DNA of 64,000 nucleotides from Saprospiraceae bacterium. Its GTDB lineage: Bacteria; Bacteroidota; Bacteroidia; Chitinophagales; Saprospiraceae. Positions 1-9,359 of the stretch are shown piece after piece (within the stretch, counting starts at the first letter, position 1; the number at the start of each line of letters is the position of its first letter). Location: assembly GCA_016714085.1 (NCBI GenBank), contig JADJNW010000004.1, forward strand, positions 1 to 64,000, in the 5' to 3' direction. A program made the position numbers and the translations under genes. Below the pieces are notes generated by a model. That model ran no database searches, was not told the origin of the DNA, and was given only the letters and a program-made list of their open reading frames with translations.

Positions 1-95
1 TATATCTATCATTGAAAAGAGGAGGAAATCCTTTCTTTGTTCCAATAGTTGGACAAGTAGTTGACCACCCAAACGACGAAGCTAGGTCTAAGTAA
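1..95 (+). CDS. C-terminal end of an unidentified protein (window edge)
   Basis: An open frame enters from the left edge, ends with the residues VDHPNDEARSK and stops at TAA 93-95. Only about 30 residues are visible, so no domain can be named. A small gene starts 32 bases later on the same strand, which is the spacing seen between toxin tips and their partners further right. The idea that this is another toxin tip is inference only. Confidence 0.35.
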   Translation, partial: YLSLKRGGNPFFVPIVGQVVDHPNDEARSK

Positions 96-127
96 TTGAT
101 TTTGTTTTAAGCAGTTAGGTTTTCCAA

Positions 128-416
128 ATGAAGCAAATAAATTTTTTAACTAAATGGAACTCCTATACGGAAATAACTTCATATAGAATATCAGACGAAT
201 TCAAACATGCTTTCCTGATGAATTACTTGAAAAATGTGCGTGGGCTGGAATAAAAGCTACTCAAAGAATTAACTGCCGTATTGTTGAACCTAATAATTTT
301 GGAGAAGCTGCAAAGTTATTGAATAAGGCATGGCAAAGATTTTAGCTTCTTCCTATGATTATTTGCAAGCTGAATCAAATGTCATTACATACTTAAAAAA
401 TGGTCTCCCAAATTAA
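128..416 (+). CDS. Small hypothetical protein, two apparent frameshifts
   Basis: ATG at 128 opens a frame beginning MKQINFLTKWNSYTEI. Coding-like sequence continues through two one-base shifts (near 205-215 and near 340) to a TAA at 414-416, giving about 96 residues ending ITYLKNGLPN. I do not recognise the family. There is no signal peptide or membrane segment. It follows the edge fragment by 32 bases and lies just left of the insertion sequence, so it could be the immunity partner of the fragment, but nothing in the sequence proves this. Confidence 0.35.
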
Positions 417-427
417 TTTATTATTAA

Positions 428-1304
428 GAACATGTTTAAAAATCGGTACTCAATAAAAAAATAGGAATCAGATACATAAACTTGTGGTCTACCACAACTA
501 CAAGCTATATGAAAACTTCCTTCGAAGCCTTATCTGATTCCCAGTGGGAATTTATTAAAGAATATCTTCCTATGCAACGAAAACGCAAATATGATTTGCG
601 CGAAATCGTGAATGCCATTTTGATGATGCTACGAAGCGGTGTTCAGTGGCGCAACTTAGATAGCCAGTATCCACCTTGGCAGAGTGTGTACTACTATTTT
701 CGCACCTGGCGCAAGGACGGTACATTGGAAAGGCTCAATGCTGCCCTGAATCGACAAGAGCGATTGCGCCAAGGCAAAGCGCCAACGCCGAGCCTGGTAT
801 GTATTGATACACAATCGATTAAGGTGGCACCTTTTATCAATCAGGACAAAGGCATCGACGGTAACAAATGGATCAATGGTCGCAAAAGACACCTCCTGGT
901 TGACACCTTGGGCTTGGTCTGGGCGGTGGTGGTTCATGCCGCTGATGTGCACGACGGCACCAAAGCGCACTTACTGGTGGAACACTTGTTAGGTTATCTA
1001 CCTCGGATGAAGAAAATTCTGGTGGATCAAGCCTATCGAAAGGTCTTCCACCAATGGGTACAGACCAATGTTGTGGGGCTGGAAGTGGAATTTTCCTCCA
1101 AACCACCAAGTACTCAGGGATTTGTTCCTGTTAAATGGCGATGGGTCAATGAACGTTCTTTTGCCTGGCTCAATTTCTTTAGAAGGCACTCCAAAGACTA
1201 CGAGAAGACAACAAATAGTTCGGAAGCGTGGATTCTTTGGGCGAATTGCCAAATTTTATTGAACCGTTTTGAGTAGTAACTCGATTTAATTTTTAAACAT
1301 GTTC
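428..1304 (+). mobile_element. Complete IS5-family insertion sequence (IS1031/IS427-like), with TIRs and TSD
   Basis: The element is 877 bp long with perfect 16-bp terminal inverted repeats, GAACATGTTTAAAAAT at 428-443 and its complement at 1289-1304. It is flanked on both sides by TAA (425-427 and 1305-1307), which fits the 3-bp TNA target duplication known for IS1031-type members of the IS5 family. It carries a single transposase gene. Intact ends and duplication suggest fairly recent insertion. It sits between the small edge gene and the tyrosine recombinase remnant. Confidence 0.85.
509..1276 (+). CDS. IS5-family DDE transposase
   Basis: The protein is 255 residues from ATG 509 (MKTSFEALSDSQWEF); an in-frame TTG at 482 gives a 264-residue reading but lacks support. 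It has the IS5-type N-terminal helix-turn-helix region (residues LREIVNAILMMLRSGVQWR) followed by an RNase H-like DDE catalytic domain. The first Asp is in CIDTQSIK, the second in ILVDQAYR, and the Glu lies in the C-terminal segment around RHSKDYEKT. It catalyses cut-and-paste movement of the surrounding element. It is uninterrupted, unlike most neighbouring genes. Confidence 0.88.
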   Translation: MKTSFEALSDSQWEFIKEYLPMQRKRKYDLREIVNAILMMLRSGVQWRNLDSQYPPWQSVYYYFRTWRKDGTLERLNAALNRQERLRQGKAPTPSLVCIDTQSIKVAPFINQDKGIDGNKWINGRKRHLLVDTLGLVWAVVVHAADVHDGTKAHLLVEHLLGYLPRMKKILVDQAYRKVFHQWVQTNVVGLEVEFSSKPPSTQGFVPVKWRWVNERSFAWLNFFRRHSKDYEKTTNSSEAWILWANCQILLNRFE

Positions 1305-1405
1305 TAAGATGCCTCTAAAATTATTTTAGTGTACAGCATTTTCTTAATTTTTAGATAAACTAAACTATGGTCTTGGATTAATTCAAAGAAACTGCCGATT
1401 CACAA

Positions 1406-1899
1406 ATGGAAATAGAAGTCCGTACTTTTTGCTTACTGCTCTATGATGCTGGTTGTCGAATCAGTGAGGGATTGAACGTTCGAGTGATGGATATTGATTT
1501 TGAAGCAGAGGCTGTGATTTTTGAAACCTTAAAGAAGCGAAAGAAAAAAGTATATCGCCAAGTTCCTTTATCAGCATCTTTTTTTGGATTCCCTCAATCT
1601 CGCTCATGATCTACGTAAACGACAGCAGAAAAAAAGTGAGCGAGAAAAACGGATTTGGTGGTTTTTTCGTGCGACCGCTTCCCGCCGAGTTGACGAAGTA
1701 ATGAAGCAAGCCAAAAGTAACTGGAATTCAGACTTGCCCAAAAGGCTTCGCCATGCCTTCATATTCATTGTTTGGAAAAGGTATTCCTTTAACCCTGGTA
1801 AGCAAATGGATGGGGCATAGTTCACTGGAAGTGCCCGCCATCTACGCCAATGCTTTAGGCGAAGAAGAATACTCCATAGCCAGTAGGGTGTGGACGTAA
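1406..1899 (+). pseudogene. Tyrosine recombinase (phage-type integrase) catalytic-domain remnant
   Basis: Three frames are needed to read this C-terminal catalytic domain. First comes TFCLLLYDAGCRISE (with the first catalytic Arg); then, after a shift, LRHAF (the HxxR-type His region); then KWMGHSSLEV and AIYANALGEEEYS up to the TAA at 897-899 of the second kilobase (1897-1899). The N-terminal core-binding domain is missing. In family terms this is an XerC/D-like integrase. The last 52 bases and the following spacer are duplicated at 3571-3622 beside an orphan RHS cassette, linking this gene to cassette rearrangement. The shifts may be partly sequencing errors, but the missing N-terminus is real in this sequence. 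Confidence 0.7.
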
Positions 1900-1923
1900 A
1901 CTAAAAAACATAAAAAAGGCGCG
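1872..1923 (+). repeat. Direct repeat copy A: recombinase 3' end plus spacer
   Basis: This 52-bp stretch covers the last codons of the recombinase remnant and the A-rich spacer after it. It recurs at 3571-3622 with a single G/A difference, in the same orientation. Such near identity over non-coding sequence points to a recent duplication or recombination event. Confidence 0.85.
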
Positions 1924-1946
1924 GACATCTACCTTCCCGCGTCAAT
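1914..1946. repeat. Cassette-junction repeat R, copy 1 (partial)
   Basis: The sequence GCGGACATCTACC followed by TCCCGCGTCAATA matches the left part of the junction repeat found complete at 11439-11532. GC-rich arms around 1918-1925 and 1937-1944 can form a hairpin. The right part of the repeat is absent, because the immunity-like gene begins directly. Confidence 0.65.
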
Positions 1947-1950
1947 ATGG

Positions 1951-2529
1951 TTAATTATTGTTTTCTGGTTGGAGAGCATATCCTAAAATTGACTTACATC
2001 GGATGGGTTCTAAGCTTGGGGTTAGATATGTAATAATATAATATCCATAGTCACATCCGCTTTCCATTTTTTCAAAGTTTTTCAAAATATCAATTGGTTC
2101 TATTTTGGTAGAGATTTTACCAAACTTTTTTAGTTTTTCAGAGTATCGGAGAACAAATGATTTTTCCCAATTTCTTAGAATAACCAAATCAGATGAATAA
2201 CCTTTACTAGGGTCAAAACCCACAAATGGATATGATAAAACCAAAGCAATAGTATCAAGCTGAGTTTTCATTTTTAGCTCTTTTGATATTCGTCTGATTT
2301 CTTCAAAAGATGTTTTAATTGGAAACAATGTTATCTCATTCTCGTAAAAGTCCCTAGTATCTTTAATATTAAAACCAGGGCATTTCTTTATTATATTCTT
2401 AAGTTCTTTATTTACTTCTTTCAAAACAAATTTTTCCCACTTTTTCATGCTCTCATTAGTGTCTATAAATTTATTAATGGAGCAAGAAATTCCAAGAAAG
2501 AGAATAAAAATTACGATAAAACTTTTCAT
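1951..2529 (-). CDS. Candidate immunity lipoprotein for orphan cassette 1
   Basis: This 192-residue protein has a lipoprotein signal, MKSFIVIFILFLGISC, with the lipobox Cys at residue 16, so it should be exported and lipid-anchored. The rest is Lys/Glu-rich and matches no family I know. Its ATG starts 3 bases after the corrected stop of the RHS tip at 2533-2535, the tight coupling typical of polymorphic toxin–immunity pairs. An envelope-located partner suggests that the cognate peptidase acts outside the cytoplasm. The immunity role is inferred from position only. Confidence 0.6.
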   Translation of the reverse strand: MKSFIVIFILFLGISCSINKFIDTNESMKKWEKFVLKEVNKELKNIIKKCPGFNIKDTRDFYENEITLFPIKTSFEEIRRISKELKMKTQLDTIALVLSYPFVGFDPSKGYSSDLVILRNWEKSFVLRYSEKLKKFGKISTKIEPIDILKNFEKMESGCDYGYYIITYLTPSLEPIRCKSILGYALQPENNN

Positions 2530-2532
2530 GCT

Positions 2533-3565
2533 TCACTTTTTTACAGGGTGTATGTATCTTGGTCTCAAATTATTCTCTGTAAATAATACTGCATCTTTAT
2601 TTGGGTATTTAGTTCTTCCTGATTTTTTGCTGGATGCCCATTAGGTAATTGTTCTCCAATTACCCTTTGTCCTATACCAATAGTTTTTGCGTGTATTAAT
2701 TCGTGTCCTGCGACAATAAAAGCGGGAGATATTGCTTTTTCTGTCTCTGAAATAAAGTATTCAGATTTTACATCTGGAGAATAATAAATTATCGAATTTG
2801 AACCAATACCATTAAAAGCATTTGAAATAATTTCCGGAACTGTTGTAGCATTATTTTTAAGCGAAATTGGCTCTCCAGTAATGGGATCAACATATTTTCC
2901 ATTTGCATTGTCTGTAAAGGTTACAGTACGATTAATTACATCACCATTCTCCATTTGTATTCCATCAATGAAATCTCTTATCAATCCTGTTCCCGCCTCT
3001 TTAGTTACTTCAGACGCATATTTAACGATGGTGACCTTTCCAGTTTGCCTATCTAATGCCAATTCATCATTTGTTAAGGTTTTAGTTTTTTGGAAAACTT
3101 GGTTTTGATAACTTACTCTTGCATCTTCACTATCTGTATTTGAGCTGCGAATTATTATATCTTCAGGTTTCGCCCCATCTGGATCGTTAAATCGCAGGGG
3201 ATTACTAAAGGCATAAGAATAAGCACTCCAGCTTTGGAACTTCTCCGCCAGTGGATCGATCGAATTCCACTTTCCAATATCCGGCATATACCACCTTGCG
3301 CCATAGTCATACCAGTCCAGTCCAAAGTCTTCATTCAGTTCTTTCCCATTATACTGATATTTATCCTCTCGCCCAGCATTTGCCATCCATTGCCCATTCA
3401 TATTCATACCGAAGGGGTAGTAATGATTTTCTTGCAATATCTCATTGGTTTCTGGATTGCTTGTCACTTCTATAATGTCGTCGTTATCTTTGTCGGTGAA
3501 TGTTAGTCTTATTTCCAAGGTGATCCCGAATATTAAACTCATAACGTCCAGTTCCACCTTCGTAG
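2533..3565 (-). CDS. Orphan RHS cassette 1: RHS core end with M91-like metallopeptidase tip
   Basis: The frame (main open part 2565-3557) carries the end of the RHS core: NHYYPFGMNMNGQW, DYGARWYMPDIG, then NPLRFNDPDG, which marks the core/tip boundary. The variable tip of about 200 residues holds AGHELIHAKTIG, an HExxH zinc motif in the HELIHA form typical of M91/NleD-like peptidases, and a downstream QEELNT that could supply the third ligand. A missing A near 2605 truncates the frame; after correction the tip ends IHPVKK at 2533. There is no start codon or signal peptide: RHS homology begins abruptly at 3565, fused to the recombinase-end repeat. It is probably a silent donor cassette. Confidence 0.75.
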
Positions 3566-3570
3566 GAACG

Positions 3571-3622
3571 CTCCATAGCCAGTAGGATGTGGACGTAAAC
3601 TAAAAAACATAAAAAAGGCGCG
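3571..3622 (+). repeat. Direct repeat copy B: recombinase 3' end joined to RHS cassette 1
   Basis: Same 52-bp sequence as 1872-1923 with one mismatch. Here it has no recombinase upstream: the RHS core sequence of cassette 1 (ending at about 3565) takes its place. The junction therefore records a recombination that put recombinase 3' sequence next to an RHS core. Confidence 0.85.
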
Positions 3623-3711
3623 AGTCTACCTACAGCCCGCGCCAGATTTTATTCTGCGGCATTGCCGTCCCTATTGGAGAGTAACAACACTTCCTATGAT
3701 TATCGCGTCAT
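3612..3711. repeat. Cassette-junction repeat R, copy 2
   Basis: A diverged copy of the junction repeat. The right end TATCGCGTCATA (3701-3712) and the inner AACAACACTTCC match copy 4 well, while the left arm (GGCGCGAG) is degenerate. It lies between candidate immunity gene 2 and cassette 1. Confidence 0.65.
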
Positions 3712-3743
3712 AGAGGCTTGAAATGACAGCCCATAACCAGCCA

Positions 3744-3778
3744 CTGAGCTTGCTCCGGTATAATCGGAGCAAGCTCAG
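3744..3778. repeat. Perfect 14-bp inverted repeat (hairpin)
   Basis: CTGAGCTTGCTCCG at 3744-3757 and its exact complement at 3765-3778 flank a 7-base loop (GTATAAT). It lies between immunity gene 2 and junction repeat copy 2. There is no T-run on either side, so it is not a standard intrinsic terminator. It may be a structured transcript end or a recombination site. Confidence 0.7.
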
Positions 3779-3866
3779 CGAGAGCATATGAGACAGACCA
3801 GCGCTAGCTTTGGAAGGTTAAGTTAATACTTAACATATATACCATATGGCTTCCGTTACAAAGAAT

Positions 3867-4455
3867 TCAATTGATTAAAAATTTTTCAATTGCACTTCCA
3901 CTTCCTTTATAAACTTTAACACAGTGAGCTTCTTCTTTGTTAGAAATTTCACATAATCTTATAAAAATGGATCAAATCTCCCTAAATGGCTGTCAGATTC
4001 CATGTGTTTGAAACTTGAAAGTATCGAAACATCCTTTTTTTGTAATTTTAAATTTTTCAATTTTTGAAATTCAATTCTATCATAGAAAACCCCATTAATA
4101 CTGCAAATATTATCAAGTATTATTGTATCTTGGTCTTCTGCTAACCTAAATCGAAAGGCATCAATCAAACAAAAATTATTTTCAGTTAGTTGAAAAAAGT
4201 AAATATCTGTTGTCGCTAATTCTTCTCCTGCAATAAGATAATAGGGTAGTTGTTCTATACTCAACGAGCTTTCCATACCAAAACAAGAATTCAGGTCGCT
4301 ATAATTTTGGATTATTATATTCTTTTTATCTTCCTCTAAAGGAGGCGTATTAATATTAGATGAGGTTTTATCGCCTATTTTCTTCACGAAAATAAATTAG
4401 TAACGACAAATAAAATCCAGAACCATCTATATTTTGATAATATTTGCTTTGGCAT
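3867..4455 (-). CDS. Candidate immunity lipoprotein for orphan cassette 2 (frameshifted)
   Basis: The longest open part is 3959-4387 (142 residues, starting KKIGDKTSSN). Upstream, an ATG at 4455 opens a hydrophobic leader (RWFWILFVVTNLFS). Adding one base near 4391 would join the two and create a lipobox, LFSC-KKIG. At the other end, one T too many near 3962 hides a C-terminus that would run to 3867. The family is not recognised. It follows the JAB-like tip by about ten bases, so an immunity role is likely but unproven. Confidence 0.5.
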
Positions 4456-4465
4456 TGTTTTTATT

Positions 4466-5866
4466 TTACCAACGAATAAATTTATATATTGAGGCTCCAT
4501 ATATTGGACTCCCATTAGGATGTTTTTCTAGAGGATTATAATGTTCTCCACGAGAAAAATAGAATCCATCCGTTCCTTCATAATACCCTGATTTCATTCT
4601 AATGGCTGGGCTTGGTCTATGGATATTCATAATTGTACCTGCGTGTTGATATACAGTCAATCCATTGAGACTAGAGATTAGCCTAAGCCGCCACTTAAGC
4701 GATATACTTCTATTTGAATGCCACCCATGTCATTAAAAGCCCATAAGTCACCATCTTTTTCCCACCGACCTGAAGGTCGGTCGGTAGCATAGCCGTTGCC
4801 TCTCGGATGTATGCCAAGAACCAATAAATTGCAAACCTTCTGTATTTGAATAATTACCAAGATTTTGTAATCCTTCAATATTGTCATTTCCATTTGTTGT
4901 ACAACCTGTGCATTCTTTTAATTGAAGTTCTCGATTTTCACCAACGTATAATAAGCCTCCCATTTCATGTCCAGCTTCTTCAGCCTTTTGTGCATAACTT
5001 TTCAATTGAGCTTGAGTATTTTGCCCTAAATAATAGCTGGAATTATTACGCACATAGGATTCATCAACATTATCTCCTTGATAATTTTTTCTATCTTTCC
5101 ATGGGACGAAATGATATTCAGTTGGGAATCACTATAAATAGTATTAATATACCTTCCTCTCTCCGAAAAAAAATATGAGTAGTGTCTCCGAGTGGATCAG
5201 TTAAAATTATAGGATTATTCCCCATTCCAATAAAGGGACTTACTGAATAAGAATATTTTGGATCTACCTGTAACCATCTCCCAATTATGGGATCATATAT
5301 CCTATATGAAGTTGTATAAGAATTAAAATCAAAGTCATCATTTTTCTCCATACCATTATACTGATACTTATCATCTCTACCCGGATTCGCTATCCATTGC
5401 CCATTCATATTCATACCGAATGGGTAGTAATGATTCTCTTGTAATATCTCATTGGTTGCTGGATTGCTGCTCACTTCTATGATGTCGTCGTTGTCTTTAT
5501 CGGTGAAAGTTAGTCTCATATACCCAGATGATCTTGGATATTAAACTCATAACGTCCAGTTCCACCTTCGTAGTACACCCGCCCTTCATCGTGATAGATC
5601 GCTTCCAGTTCGCTGCCTTTTGTATTCGATACTACCAGATAATCATGCGTAACAAGCAGCATCGTGCCGTTTTTCAGGTCTTTTCTGAGTTTGTTGCCTC
5701 CGGCGTCGTAGGTGAATTCTATGGTTTTGCAATCTGCAAACTCTATCCGTTCCGGCAGGTTCAGGAAGTTATACACCACATCCATATCCTTGTGCGGGTC
5801 GAAGATCAGATTGCCATTGGCATCGTATTGGTATTCTTCTAAGGTACTTGCGGATACGTAAATAAA
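4466..5866 (-). CDS. Orphan RHS cassette 2: RHS core with JAB/JAMM-like metallopeptidase tip
   Basis: Open parts are 5516-5896, 5118-5519, 4748-5053, 4678-4893 and 4466-4660, joined by one- or two-base shifts. The RHS part shows EEYQYDANGNLIFDPHKD and YYPFGMNMNGQW, ending at TDPLGD. The tip has a JAB/MPN pattern: a Glu in HEMGGLLYV, then GSWHT continuing after a two-base loss into HPRGNG, then SGRWEKDGD. Together these resemble the ExnHxHPx(n)SxxD zinc signature of JAMM peptidases. A Tyr/His-rich C-terminal segment ends YKFIRW. No start codon or signal peptide precedes the core: it begins beside repeat copy 3. Confident as an RHS cassette; the JAB call rests on motif reading across frames. 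Confidence 0.65.
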
Positions 5867-5949
5867 ATGATGCGGACATCTACCTTCCTGCGCCAATAGG
5901 TATACTCCCTATGAGGTTTAACAACACTTCCTTATGATTATCGTATCAT
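5867..5949. repeat. Cassette-junction repeat R, copy 3
   Basis: Ends ATGATGCG (5867-5874) and CGTATCAT (5942-5949) are complementary apart from one G-T position; the interior GCGGACATCTACCTTCCTGC and AACAACACTTCC match copy 4. Relative to copy 4, both ends have changed from ATGACGCG towards ATGATGCG/ATGATACG, which suggests selection on pairing. Confidence 0.7.
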
Positions 5950-6144
5950 AGGCATTGTAATGCACAATATCCGCAAACAGTCTCAGATGCATTATAGATG
6001 GAGCACTAATTGCTTATATTTTTATAATATAAGTAAGTGTTCTTAAAAAAATATAGCCTTTATTTGGTTCAGAACGTTGATAGTCAAGTTATTAGCGTAT
6101 GGTAAATGGTAAATTTTTCAATGATTAATTACTTAATCAAAAGC

Positions 6145-6507
6145 TTATACAAGTGTACATCTAATTTTTTTTACTTTGTTTCCTATAAAAAATATTCTTA
6201 ATATACCAACTGCCATTTCATTTTCGGCATCCCCAAAGTAGTAAAGAAAAATTTTCCCTTTTTTTTCTAAATATAAAGGTTCACCAAATAATTCGATAAT
6301 ACATTCTTTAGACAAGCCAATATAGGATACCCATTTTCTTTGGAAGCATATTTCGCCTTGTGCATCAGAGTCTTTCCCAACAAATCCTTTTCCTAATCAC
6401 CGGATATTTTAAATAGTCTAACTCGGCACAATTAGTAATATTAGTTTTAGGAATATTACAACTGCAAAGTAACAGAAAAATGATGCTATTAATGTAGATT
6501 GTTGCAT
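6145..6507 (-). CDS. Candidate immunity lipoprotein for orphan cassette 3 (frameshifted)
   Basis: An ATG at 6507 opens a leader that, after a one-base shift, reads SIIFLLLCSCNIPKTN, a plausible lipoprotein signal with Cys after LLLCS. A second shift near 6410 leads into GFVGKDSDAQGEICF and on to the stop at 6145, giving about 120 residues. The C-terminal part (FGEPLYLEKKGKIFLYYFGD) resembles small SmpA/OmlA-like or FGEP-containing lipoproteins, but I do not assign a family. It begins 8 bases after the stop of cassette 3. Confidence 0.45.
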
Positions 6508-6514
6508 AGGAACT

Positions 6515-7985
6515 TTATTTACTTTGTGTTATAATATAATTGATAACAGAGTCATTTCTTGGTGTTCTATACCTTGGATGGTGACGCAATGAGTTTGTAG
6601 TTATCACAGATTTATTGGACAATAGCTTAGATGGGTTGAGACCGATCCTGTCAATATCTCTTTGAGTAACTCCTCTTGCCCAACTAAGCATCTTTTTTTA
6701 TCATTTCCGTAATAAAGAGAGCTAAAATTTGAACCTGCTTTTTTTGAATATTGTGGAGCATTTGATGGGTCATTATACCAAGTGCATTCCCACCGTCAGG
6801 AATATTTGGGTCAGAGGAGCCTAAATAATCATGACTACCATACTCTGCTACCTTAAATTGTTCGCGATCATACCATCCCAACATATGTCCGAATTCGTGT
6901 GAATATCCTTATCCGATATCCCTCCTTCTCTCCAAGACCAACTCCCTGAATTCCCTCCTAGTATTCTGGTTTCTGAAACTCGGTCCGCCCTCAGATAAAT
7001 TAATGTAATTATTCTCAGCCCCTCCGAATACTTTTCCAATCGCTGCAGTTAGCCCTGAAATTTTTTTACCTGTTACGTTGAACTGCACAGCATAAGTTTC
7101 CCCATCTATCTCAATAGCTCCATTAGCTGCATTCCAATCTTTTTGAATAGCTGCAGCAATTGCAATGGCGCGTTCATCAGTTGCCCCTGATCCATAAAAG
7201 TTTAATTGCGCATTAATTGTTATAATTTTATTCTTTTTATCAACCGTGGGAACTGCTGACTTTCCATCAGGATCAATAAATCTCATAGGATTATTAAAAA
7301 CATTATTATAAGGCGTAAAAGAATAAAAATCATCTGCCAAAGGATCCACCTGCCCCCATCTTCCAATATCTGCCATATACCATCTTGCGCCATAGTCATA
7401 CCAGTTCAATCCAAAATCCTCATTGAGTTCTTTGCCATTATACTGATATTTATCATTTCTACCAGGATTTGCCATCCATTGCCCGTTCATATTCATACCG
7501 AATGGGTAATAGTGATTCTCTTGTAATATTTCATTGGTTGCTGGATTGCTGCTCACTTCTATGATGTCGTCGTTATCTTTGTCTGTGAAGGTTAGCCTTG
7601 TATTACCCAGATGATCCCGGATATTAAACTCATAACGTCCAGTTCCTTCTTCGTAGTACACCCGCCCTTCATCGTGATAGATGGCTTCCAGTTCGCTGCC
7701 TTTGTATTCAATACTGCCCAGATAATCATGCGTAGCAAGTAGCATCGTGCCGTTTTTTAGTTCTTTTTTGAGCTTGTTGCCGCCTGCGTCGTAGGTGAAT
7801 TCTATGGTTTTGCAATCTGCAAACTCTATCCTTTCCGGCAGGTTCAGGAAGTTATACACTACATCCATATCCTTGTGCGGATCGAAGATCAGATTGCCAT
7901 TGGCATCGTATTGGTATTCTTCCGTCCCATTCTGCTTGAAGCCGTAGTCTTTGTAGGTGCTGGGGGAAGCGTACACGACAAACCA
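6515..7985 (-). CDS. Orphan RHS cassette 3: RHS core with HEFGHMLGWYD metallopeptidase tip
   Basis: The largest open part is 6909-7976 (355 residues), with YD repeats (YQYDANGNLIFDPH), the core motifs YYPFGMNMNGQW and DYGARWYMADIG, and the FIDPDG boundary. The tip region continues through shifts into 6684-6884, which holds SHEFGHMLGWYD, a metzincin-like HExxHxxGxxD/H zinc motif. After another shift a C-terminus ends INYIITQSK at 6515. The segment GGNSGSWSWREG just before the motif parallels cassette 4 (FFLGGSTTTPAHEFGH), so the two tips are related. No start signal precedes it; homology begins 14 bases after immunity gene 4. Confidence 0.68.
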
Positions 7986-7998
7986 GTACCAGCGAGGA

Positions 7999-8403
7999 TT
8001 AGTTGTGAATTCTCATCACAGCATCTATTACCGTTTTTGTTTTTGCATTGATATTTATATAATATGATGTGTTAGTGGGTACTCCACATCTGCCATCTTC
8101 TCTTATTTCAAGAGCGCTACAATTATATGAATAATGAATAATATTCCATTCTTTTGTGAAGGTTTCAATATCAGGTTTTCCAAAATGATATTCGATATAT
8201 TCTATTGATTTACCTTCTAGTACATGATACTTATTTTCATCTATGTACTGTACTACAAATGCCCTATATCCTTTTATGCCACAGGTATCGGCTTTCCATA
8301 GCTCTCCAAAGTTAACAGGAGGTTTATTAAAAACCTTGTTGGTTTGACATCCTAAAGAGAATACTATAAAAAGGAATATTAATATAGATAAAATATTTCT
8401 CAT
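7999..8403 (-). CDS. Candidate immunity lipoprotein for orphan cassette 4
   Basis: This intact 134-residue protein begins with a lipoprotein signal, MRNILSILIFLFIVFSLGC, with the lipobox Cys at residue 19. Its ATG overlaps the stop of cassette 4 by four bases (ATGA), the clearest translational coupling in the array. The body has four further Cys and a region YIEYHFGKPDIETF recalling the FGxP pattern in immunity candidate 3. Family unknown. Coupling and export make an envelope immunity protein the best guess. Confidence 0.65.
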   Translation of the reverse strand: MRNILSILIFLFIVFSLGCQTNKVFNKPPVNFGELWKADTCGIKGYRAFVVQYIDENKYHVLEGKSIEYIEYHFGKPDIETFTKEWNIIHYSYNCSALEIREDGRCGVPTNTSYYININAKTKTVIDAVMRIHN

Positions 8404-9357
8404 TTTTTAAAATAATTTAGTGATTCTCCTAAGCTGTTAAACTTCCTAAAACTTGATTTCTCTCTGTAAATTACTTTCATGGTACTATTACCTTGTTTAG
8501 TGTTAAAATTACTACTGTTTAAAATAGCTTGTATTTCTGACTGTTGCACTCTGCGCGTATCTCGATCCAAGGGCTCACCATTCACTGTATTGGATTGAAT
8601 AGACATCATATAAGGCTTATCTAAATCTTTTTCTTCAGGGTGATTTAATCGTAAAATATGACCAAATTCATGTGCAGGAGTAGTTGTAGATCCTCCAAGG
8701 AAAAATATCCCTGAATTAGTTCCAAGTCCCTCTATTACAGACGACTTTTCTCCATCTCCTCTTTCCAGTCTTATAAAATTATACTGAGCTGCTGAAAAAT
8801 CTTTTTGATTTATTGCTTTGTATACCTCACTCATTTTTCTTGATATGTCATTTTCTGAAAGAGCTTCTCCTTTAATATCAAATTTAATATTGCTATAAGT
8901 ATGCCCGTCTATTTCTATTGACATACCGTTCGCTGCTTCTTGCCAATATGATTGCATTTGTTGAGCAAATTCCTGAGGATTGAATCCTTGCCCTGCTAAT
9001 GTGCCATAAAAATAAATGGTAGCAGAAATTGTTACAGTGTTTTTCTCTTTATCTAGTGTAACTATTGCCGATTGTCCATCAGGATCAATGTATGATAATG
9101 GATTATTATATACATAGTTGTAAGGAGACCAAGAGTAAAAATCTTCCGCCATCGGGTCGACAGCATTCCACCTACCCACTGTAGCATCATAAAACCTTGC
9201 CCCATAGTCATACCAGTCCAGCCCAAAGTCCTCATTCAACTCTTTACCATTATACTGATATTTATCCTCCCTACCCGGATTCGCCATCCACTGCCCGTTC
9301 ATATTCATACCGAAGGGGTAGTAGTGGTTTTCTTGTATGATGTCATTCGTGCTGGGA
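8400..9357 (-). CDS. Orphan RHS cassette 4: RHS core end with metzincin-like tip
   Basis: An uninterrupted 302-residue frame runs from within the RHS core (MNMNGQW, DYGARFYDATVGRW) past the YIDPDG boundary into a roughly 220-residue tip. The tip carries AHEFGHILRLNHPEE, an HExxHxxxxxH zinc motif, followed 12 residues later by a Met-turn-like PYMMS, so a metzincin-type metallopeptidase is likely. Upstream, RHS homology stops at about 9357 inside NDIIQENHYYPFG, abutting immunity gene 5. No signal peptide or proper start exists, so it is a silent cassette unless recombined onto an expressed RHS gene. Confidence 0.75.
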
Positions 9358-9359
9358 AG

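Noticed and set aside
656..970. Minus-strand frame inside the IS transposase
   Set aside because: It lies wholly within the DDE transposase and has no independent motif.
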